From: Sepiola atlantica
Taxonomy: Eukaryota > Mollusca > Cephalopoda > Sepiida > Sepiolidae
Length of the DNA: 64,000 bases
Direction: 5' to 3'
Assembly (NCBI GenBank): GCA_963556195.1
Contig: OY744531.1
Location: 45,924,700 to 45,988,699, forward strand
A program made the position numbers and the translations under genes. Below the pieces are notes generated by a model. That model saw only the letters and a program-made list of their open reading frames with translations. It ran no database searches and was not told the origin of the DNA. Shown in pieces: positions 57,036-64,000 of the stretch. Position 1 is the first letter of the stretch. Each line of letters begins with the position of its first letter.

Positions 57036-57978
57036 AAAAAGAATAATGTGATACCTAACGTGATTGGTGCACGTTGAATCATTCCGATGAACGCGAAAAC
57101 CTGGCATGGGAAATGACATCAGGCTGACTTCATTGGTAATGTACGATCGTCAACCAATCTTGGAACTTTCACCCCAGACACTCTAAGAAAGTGATGTGTC
57201 TCTAAACTGTTGGAAATATCTTAAGTGATTGGTCAATCTACCTTGAGTGTGTAGTTGTTGAGTGACGAATTTGCCTTGCAATTGTAATTCACTAATGGAT
57301 ATATAAATTGTAATTTTATATAAAGTATTTTCCATGTGTCTGTGATGTATTTACTTCTCTCACACCCCGGGGAAGTGTGACACAAGGTCGGAAGTTTGGG
57401 AGTGAAAAGCCAGCGCATAAAAGGAGCTATACTTTTGCACACAAAACGTCTGGGCAGTGCAGTTGTCATTACCCGGTATAGGCGCCTCAGGCGATTAGCA
57501 ATAAACTAACACATTCTTAAAGTGAGAAGTTAAAGCCTGTGAAGATGAACCTCCTAGGACTGCACAGAACTATACATCAGTCCGACAGAGCAAACCAGCA
57601 GTGTTACAGTAGCCGATGTGTTTTTGTATACGTAGGGGAATGGGTACCCCGAGCATAAGAAACGTCCCTGTTTGCACGAACTTCGTGGCTGCATACACCA
57701 TTATATCAAAGTCCTTGTCATAATATCTAACAAAATGGCGGTACTCTTTATTTACATGAACTGTAGTTCGACTTTGAAATATATGAAATTTGATTTTATT
57801 AAGACGTTCGCACTGACAAAAAAACAACAACAACAAAAAACAACTGCAGAGCATTTTATTTTAATTTAAAAACATTATATTATATCGGCGATTTCAATCT
57901 CTCTCTCTCGTATATATATATATATCAATAAATTATTTTAAAACTAAATATTACATCCTTTAGAATCGTTTTTTATTC
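57036..57978. other. No gene; weak TATA-like site at 57417
   Basis: GCGCATAAAAGGAGCTATAC at 57413-57432 is followed about 30 nt later by GGGCAGTGCAGTTGTCATT, a possible TATA plus initiator. The surrounding GC-balanced stretch (57350-57500) could be promoter or LTR. A further microsatellite-like (CT)n(TA)n lies at 57898-57925. Confidence 0.3.
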
Positions 57979-58541
57979 TTTTTTTTCTTTCCATATAGTT
58001 TTTTGGTTGAAAAAACGTCCGAGACTATATATATATAGTGTGTCAAATTATATTGAAAAGAAATCATTAAAGTGCTCAATCGCAGAGGAGTAGGGGATAA
58101 TATAAATAATTGATTTGAAAAGTATATGTTACATCGCTCAGAATCGTACCACAGTTTCATCCAGATAGGCTGACTTTTTACATTTTTAAAAGCCTAAAGC
58201 CAGTTGAATCGTCAGCGTACTGGAAGAGGTCAAAACAGGATGAGAAATCGCGTTATATCGATAACACGCAAATTCTAATAACGTTTATATCTCTTTCAGT
58301 ACGCTGACGATTTCACTGGGTTTATGCTTTTTAAAAATGTAAAAAGTCAGCCCATCTGGATGAGACTGTGGTACGATTCTGAGGGATGTAACATATAGTT
58401 TTCAAATCAATTATTCATATTAGCACTTAGTCCTCTGCGATTGAGCACTTTAATGATTTCTTTTCAATATAATTTGACATACTATAAATATATAGTCTTG
58501 GAAGTTTTTCAACCATAAAAAACTATATGGAAAGAAAAAAG
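57979..58541. mobile_element. Large foldback element (~0.56 kb)
   Basis: Left arm (57979-58228, beginning CTTTTTTTTCTTTCCATATA) and right arm (58296-58541, ending TATATGGAAAGAAAAAAG) are reverse complements over about 245 bp each, with small indels. They carry TTGAGCACTTTAATGATTTC, CAGAATCGTACCACAGT and TACTGAAAGAG/CTGACGATT blocks. The loop is about 65 nt (around GATATCG-like 58255). A diverged repeat of the internal TTACATCGCTCAGAATCG block also lies just outside the left edge (57950-57968). Non-coding. Confidence 0.75.
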
Positions 58542-59734
58542 TATTAAAAAAAAAACACTTCTGTCCCAAGTCCTTCGGTGGAAAATTACTTTTCCTGTAA
58601 GTCAATTTACTTTTTACAGTCACTATATTAGTTTGCTTCCAAGAATTTACGCCAGTCTTAACATTATTTACCATGAAAAACTGTTTCGGGAATTTAAAAC
58701 CAAAACAGTATTTTAGGTCATGGCTTCTCAGCAGAATTGATCAGACCCCACTTCCCTTAAAAGACAAGAACAAAAACGTTCCGTATATTAGATTTAAGTT
58801 TTGTTACAAATGAATGTTTTGCTAACTGATTATGTTATTAAAAACTGCCCTCCTTACCTGTGTTGTTCGTCTGTGTCTAAGAAAATGTATCCGTTATTTG
58901 CAAAAAAATTGCTGTATTTTATAGTGTTCGGACGAATCCATTACATTACTTAATAGGTTAGTTATAGTTTTAAGTATTTGTATCATTTCATTATATTTAG
59001 TTTCATATTAAAAATATTTGAAAATTAAAAAAAAATATATCTATACGTGTAGTTCTTTTCCTTTTTTAAAAACATATGCAATATGTGTTATATAAATGTA
59101 TACGTTTATACATATTCTACATTATTTATTAGATAGTTTTGAATTTGCTGTATCAATTTACTTTGATTCATTTGATATGACTTCATATAAGAGATGAAGA
59201 CACATTTTTAAACATTGTTTCCGTATTATAATATTTTTGTAATTAGAAAAAAACTTTTTTTTTCTTGAAGTAAAAAAATAAAAAATAAAATTACTTTAAA
59301 CTTTTCTGGATAACATTCTATTTTCAAAGCAAAATGTTATTTTCGCTTTTTCCCGCTTTTTATTATATTGTCCGGTGTTTTTCAGACTCATGCTTTGAAA
59401 GAAAAGTCAAGTTAGATCTATTAACACGGCGAAACGCTTGTTATGAATCAGGGGAATTGTAGACACATTTTTAAAACATTTTAAACATGATAAAATCTTT
59501 TGTTAATTTGAAAAACCATTCACAGCTTGTTATTTTTAAAGAGTTGTGATACAACGAAACAGTTTGTTAGTAGATGACTATATAAAAAGCTTTTCCCCTT
59601 TTGAGTGTGCTAAGTGATATCGCCAACAATCATTAGTGACAATTCAAAGCTCTTTGTAAATAAAGAAATGTAGCACACCCCAGTAGTTCACAAGGTTTGC
59701 ATAAAGCATTGTCAACAGAGCCTGCTTCGTATCA
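58542..59734. other. No recognisable gene
   Basis: AT-rich DNA with A and T runs. Confidence 0.5.
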
Positions 59735-59884
59735 AAGTGGTTAGAGATGATGACTATCAACTACGTGATCGCAGGATCGATTCTGGCTTAGAGTGCTAGT
59801 CTAACCGCAGTGAAAAACTGCAATGCAGTGAACAGTATTTCTGTACATGACTATATACACGTGAGCTATACTCAGTTATTTAGC
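59735..59884 (+). mobile_element. tRNA-derived SINE
   Basis: A-box region TATCAAAGTGGTTAGAGATG (59728-59747) and B-box region AGGATCGATTCTGG (59772-59785) about 45 nt apart. The body contains GCAGTGAAAAACTGCAATGC (a small hairpin) and ACGTGAGCTATACTCAG. The tail is (TA)n at 59885. No hammerhead core in this copy. Confidence 0.55.
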
Positions 59885-59908
59885 ATATATATATATATAT
59901 ATATATAT
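59885..59908. repeat. (TA)n shared tail between two convergent elements
   Basis: About 12 TA units between the plus-strand SINE on the left and the minus-strand hammerhead element on the right. Confidence 0.9.
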
Positions 59909-60115
59909 GGTACGTCAATGAAAATTAGTAAGACCTGCAAATGGAAGCAAATCGGTATTTTCAGTTGTTCAAGACAAGGAGTAGTTTAGTTAATAAAAAC
60001 ATTTATTTTTCATCTCTTTCTTTCCTTAAACCAGGCTTTTCAAAGATTAAAATCTTATCATCAGAGGAAAAATTATGATTGATAAGTTGACAGGGTGGGA
60101 CTGTCAAAGTTCCAA
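59909..60115 (-). mobile_element. Retroelement 3' end carrying a hammerhead ribozyme, minus strand
   Basis: On the minus strand: CCCACCCTGTCAACTTATCA, the ribozyme (60072-60018), then a non-coding tail (GATGAAAAATAAATGTTTTT ... CATTGACGTACC) and (TA)n. Hammerhead motifs at the ends of Penelope-like elements and retrozymes are known. No coding sequence is present to tell which this is. Confidence 0.5.
60018..60072 (-). ncRNA. Hammerhead ribozyme, type I, second sequence class
   Basis: Minus strand, 5' to 3': stem I TTTTTCCT (60072-60065); core CTGATGA (60064-60058); stem II AAGAT/ATCTT closing loop TTTA, with a T-T mismatch at its base; core GAA plus A15.1 (60041-60038); stem III AAGC-CTG-GTTT; cleavage after A60027 (UUA, an allowed NUH triplet); stem I return AGGAAAGA (60026-60019), which pairs over 8 positions including one G-U. 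All catalytic core bases are present. The minimal stem III suggests a dimer or tandem context would help activity. Confidence 0.7.
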
Positions 60116-60366
60116 ATTTGAAAAAGTTTTCTTTTAAAATTAAAAATTAAAGAAATTCAAAAAATTTCTTTAAAAAAATGTTTCCAAAAGGTTCAGACGG
60201 GCATGGGAATCACCAATAACGAAATCCAAAAAACGTAGGGCTCAGAAATATTGGTAAATCCGGGGGAATCTGCATAAAAATCCGGGGGAATATCCAGTAT
60301 ATTGAGCTTTCCTTATTTCACAATAGGTCCAACTCTCTAAAAGTTTACCTTTTAGTTATAATCTAC
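60116..60366. other. No recognisable feature
   Basis: AT-rich spacer. Confidence 0.4.
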
Positions 60367-60368
60367 AC

Positions 60369-60409
<41 letters not shown>

Positions 60410-60470
60410 TAGACAGATAGATAGATAGATATATTGATAGATAGATCGATATATATATAGATAGATAGAT
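60367..60470. repeat. (TA)n(GA)n(ATAG)n compound microsatellite
   Basis: TA units, GA units, then ATAG and ATAT blocks. Confidence 0.92.
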
Positions 60471-60733
60471 ATAATCTCGACACATTCACAAAATGGTGCG
60501 TCACTCCTATACAAAACAGAACAAAAGAAGAGGAAGTAAAAGTCAACCGAACCTTTGTTTTAGGGAAGCCCTGTCATTTGCTAATACAAACATTAACCTT
60601 TAGGAGGGAATAACAATGACTCTGATTTGTTAGATTGCTTAACTAAACAGTATGCGTATACAGAAAAAAAACATGGTAACACGGATTTTATGCCTTTAAA
60701 CCATGACGATTCCATACATATATTTCCATACCT

Positions 60734-60736
<3 letters not shown>
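60471..60736. other. No recognisable gene
   Basis: Spacer whose right end (CCATACATATATTTCCATAC then CTTAC) runs into (TA)n in the manner of the foldback ends at 27864. Confidence 0.4.

Positions 60737-60783
<47 letters not shown>
60737..60783. repeat. (TA)n microsatellite
   Basis: About 23 TA units. Confidence 0.95.
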
Positions 60784-60786
<3 letters not shown>

Positions 60787-60864
60787 TCGTTCCTTCCCTT
60801 AATAGAAGTAAGATGCCTCGACGTCAAGCCGCCGTTAAAGTGTTAACATTATCATAGTTGATTC

Positions 60865-61050
60865 GCTGTTTACAATTGGCCTAGCGGTTAGCAACATCGG
60901 ATTGGAGTTGAAAAAATACTTGTAGTCCGGGGTTTCGAATCGCAGGACCGGTAGTGAATAGTCATATCTCTATGCTGATGAGTCCCGATTGAAAAAGGAC
61001 GAAACGTATACGTACATAGATAATAAACAATAACAAATATTTATTATTAT
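60865..61050 (+). mobile_element. tRNA-headed SINE with intact hammerhead ribozyme
   Basis: A box TGGCCTAGCGG (60877-60887) matches the TRGCNNAGYNGG consensus. The B-box region GGGGTTTCGAATCGC (60929-60943) is near consensus with one extra base. The RNA polymerase III promoter is thus recognisable. The 3' part is the hammerhead (60969-61020), followed by AATAAACAATAACAAATATT, (ATT)n and (TA)n. It matches 21565-21722 closely and shares architecture with the 19-kb pair. As a SINE it would depend on LINE enzymes in trans. Confidence 0.8.
60969..61020 (+). ncRNA. Hammerhead ribozyme, type I, minimal stem III, apparently intact
   Basis: Stem I TCTATG (60969-60974) pairs with CATAGA (61015-61020). 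Core CTGATGA at 60975-60981. Stem II GTCC (60982-60985) with GGAC (60997-61000), loop of 11 nt. Core GAA then A15.1 at 61001-61004. Stem III ACG-TATA-CGT (61004-61013). Cleavage triplet GTA, cut predicted after 61014. Every conserved catalytic position is present. This short stem III form is known from animal hammerhead retroelements and is expected to work best when paired with a second copy. Confidence 0.85.
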
Positions 61051-61122
61051 TATATATATATAATATATATATATATATAAATAATATAAATACACACATA
61101 TATATATATATATATATATAAT

Positions 61123-61154
<32 letters not shown>

Positions 61155-61185
61155 ATTATATGTACATATATATTTACATGTGTAT
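61051..61185. repeat. Interrupted (TA)n microsatellite
   Basis: TA tracts separated by AATA, CACACA and ATTA interruptions. The poly-Tyr/Ile open frame is an artefact. Confidence 0.92.
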
Positions 61186-63174
61186 GAAAGTATGTTTCCA
61201 TTTCATGTTATTGGAAAATGTGGAGGGTCATGCATACGAAATCCGCCTGAGAAACGTGCAACAATTTCCAATAGCGTTTCGCACTACACTGCATAAGAAC
61301 GGATAACGATAGAGAAACACCGAGACCTTTGCAAAGCAAACATACAAACAAACCGGCCGGCACTAATTGGTATCTTTGGCAACCAAATGACAGACGCTGC
61401 ATGTCCTCTTGCGCACGAACTGTGAGCTCTTTGTTTACTTGTCTGTTTGTGCTTTCATTGTATGCACATGTGATGTGTGTCGTGATTATTGCTTATTAAT
61501 GAGTAGATGTTTTCTATATAAACAAAACTAATAAGGAAAAGGTATCGCACGATCTGCGAATGGTTCATGTAGATAATTCAATCATACATAGGTCCGAACA
61601 ACTTGAACTTTAATTAGTCATCTATGACTTAAATAGTGACAATTGTGAGGCAAACATTATTAAGCTTTATTTGGTGGGAATTTAACTGGACTTAATTTAA
61701 TAATGATATGACTTTGTACTTGTTGTAATTAATCATTGTAGTTTATTAATGAGAGCAAAAACCTACGACATATTACAAGACAAAATATTTTTGATCTCTG
61801 GAGAAACTTTAATTGTCTTAAACATGATGTCATATAGAAAAAAATCCAAATAGTGTTTTATTAGTTAAACATTTAAAATGGTAACCGCTAACACATAATA
61901 GAAAAAAACACATGACTGAAATAATTATAAGTCTTAGCCACTAAGATGACAGATTCTTTTTGATAATTTGAAGCTGGGGTATCTGGCCGAAGTAGTTTGA
62001 CGTTTAAAATTCGGAAAAAATATTCAGGACGTCAATATATCATGCCTGGAGATTCATATCCATACTTATAAATATATCTTGTAAATTAGACATCCCAGTT
62101 CCATTCGCATTCATATATACGAAAGCCGTTCGATAAATTAGTGAAATATGTAATACACCGACTCAAATTTCACACAGGAAAAATATAATTCTTTAGTTTT
62201 CTATATAATCTTTATTTCTCGTTAATTCACACACGTTCGTACCCTTCGGCAGACAAATTATTTTGGTAACATTCCAGAATTGTTAACATCGATAACTCTA
62301 AAATCAAATGAAAACAACAACAAAAACAGCAACCAAAACATCAACACACAATTTAGTCGAATGATATTCTCTACAAAACTGGGAAAGTTTTAACGTTTAT
62401 AACACTTTGTATTCACACTTTTCTTTCTATCAAATATGTTTTCCAGACACACGACATTTAATGGCAGTTACAATATGCCCACCGGTCTATGTCTTCATAA
62501 AATGTCGAGTGTCGACAGATTTCATAGCAGAAAAAGTGTAACATAAGTAGTTTTATAAACGTTAAAATGTGGCTAGTCGGGTTAAGTATTTGATGCTACA
62601 GCATTTGCATTTCATTATCTTAGAGGGTAGCCAGTTCGTTACTACAAGGACAGTATTAAATCTGTTCCTGACAAAATTGGCTGATGGTAATCACTGTTAG
62701 TTATGTACTATAACGTTTTGCAGTTGTGACCTTAGAATATTTGTAGCACGATTGTACGTAGGGTGTGTGGATTGCGTTAAAAATATCACTTCGAAATTAA
62801 GGTAAAAAAATTAAATCAACGAGTCGAAGGATATGATGTAAGAAAAGAAGCAGTCGAAAGGAAGTACGTGACAAAAACAAAGATTAATTTCGTTGTCTTT
62901 GGTTGTTTGACTGTAGAAAGAACAAAAGTGTTTCGGAAAAATGTCCCTTATTATGGAGAATTGACTGGGTAGAACACTGATACTGTGTATTATGTAAATA
63001 CTCTATATAAAATAAATGACTGTAAAGAAGAAATATACTAAATAAAACTGCAAAAAAATTAAAAGCCCAGAGCAAATGTGTGCGTTATTGTTTTCCTGGG
63101 TACAATTACTATGTTCACTGCTATTTCGTCGCTGCTACAAAGGGGAAAGAGAGCCAGACAACCCCTACACACTG
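61186..63174. other. No recognisable gene or element
   Basis: AT-rich. Frames up to 64 codons, none with motifs. This is one of the longest plain stretches of the window. Confidence 0.5.
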
Positions 63175-63189
63175 TCTTCACTACTACTG

Positions 63190-63221
<32 letters not shown>

Positions 63222-63232
63222 GCTACTACTAA
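63175..63232. repeat. (TAC)n trinucleotide tract
   Basis: About 18 CTA/TAC units with TGC interruptions. The poly-Leu, poly-Thr and poly-Val frames on both strands are artefacts. Confidence 0.93.
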
Positions 63233-64000
63233 CGTGCTCACACACATCTATTTACGCGTGCCGTCCATATTTACAGACATCAGAAGAATATTTGCGATTG
63301 CCTTTGTGTTTGTTCCACCCCGTCTGTTAGATCAGCCTAAATAGTAGGCAATCGTAAGATACGGATTAGACCTTTCAGCATGGTTTTCTTAAAAACGACG
63401 ACTCCTGGAATCTTTTATTCATCGAAGAAATCATGGGGAGTATTTCGTCTCTCAGACCTCTAGGGGCAAACCAATGTTTTATGACATGTGATTTTTTTAT
63501 GAAAGCCGCCGTATCTTTTTCAAAGCGAAAATTTCACATCTGCGACCACTAGACCCTTTGCTGTTTCTACACTGGTGTATATACTTCAGAAAAGCAACAA
63601 CACTGTATATTGGGAACCGAATAGTCATCATCCACTCTATTGTATACTGTACTGACTCACAAAGTCAGGGTTGCACATTTGTCAGGTCTGTGTATCAGTG
63701 TAAGCTTGCCTGACCTGTCGGAATCTTGAATACCATTTTGGGAGTTTTGGGCACCTGCTCTTAGGGTTAGTGGTAGGGTTAAGGGATATTTTATTTAGTT
63801 GCTAAGGAATGGTTCTGTCTAAGTAACCATATACGGCAGTATAGCCACTTCCTAAGAAAAGAAAATGCTACTGCTTTTAAAAAGCATATAAAGGAGTGAG
63901 CAAAAATAATTTATCCGTTTTAATTTCAAACAGTACAACCTTGACTTGTCAGCGTCGCAAAAACAAACAAAACTAGTCGTGAGAAAATGGTCACCTCGTT
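63233..64000. other. No recognisable gene
   Basis: Mixed composition. CTTAGGGTTAGTGGTAGGGTTAAGGG at 63760-63785 is weakly telomere-like but imperfect. Nothing else is recognised. Confidence 0.45.

Overview
This looks like non-coding (intergenic or intronic) DNA from a metazoan nuclear genome. It is strongly AT-rich, has no operons, phage or bacterial genes, and is packed with (TA)n, (TG)n, (GA)n and trinucleotide microsatellites, decayed LINEs, tRNA-headed SINEs, mariner remnants and foldback elements. This texture resembles a cephalopod mollusc (octopus or squid type). That assignment is an inference from repeat style, not from a marker gene. No host protein-coding gene can be supported. Most long open frames here are translated microsatellites; the rest are mostly fragments of transposon proteins.

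Layout. 1-3.2 kb: AT-rich DNA with a foldback element and a candidate TATA promoter with first exon. 3.4-4.5 kb: a 378-bp mariner-type MITE followed by a TATATG microsatellite. 5.5-9.6 kb: a 0.65-kb dispersed repeat, a palindrome, a CR1/Jockey-like LINE remnant, an RTE-like LINE 3' end with a GAT tail, and an LTR-like segment. 10.9-13.4 kb: three LINE 3' ends. 14-29 kb: tandem repeats, large palindromes, a tandem pair of tRNA SINEs with hammerhead ribozymes, and many (TA)n tracts. 30.8-36.8 kb: the inverted second copy of the 0.65-kb repeat, LINE tails and more foldbacks. 38.5-45.1 kb: a LINE fragment with a mariner remnant apparently nested in it, a duplicated 0.5-kb unit and a second mariner remnant. 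46.9-48.9 kb: a LINE 3' end, a ~37-bp minisatellite of about 26 copies, a near-identical second MITE copy and a SINE. 50-57 kb: RTE, mariner and CR1-like remnants. 58-61.1 kb: a large palindrome, a SINE, a minus-strand hammerhead ribozyme and a SINE carrying an apparently intact hammerhead. 61.2-64 kb: featureless apart from one trinucleotide tract.

Most notable: at least two complete type I hammerhead ribozyme sequences with very short stem III (60969-61020 plus strand; 60018-60072 minus strand) and several decayed relatives. Most sit at the 3' end of a tRNA-headed element, and most lie close to a (TA)n tract. One pair is arranged head-to-tail about 303 nt apart. Between copies, stem I changes while pairing is kept. 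Hammerhead-bearing SINEs and retrozymes are known in schistosomes and other metazoans, so the class is not new. The tandem pair, the second ribozyme type and the association with TA tracts are worth following up.
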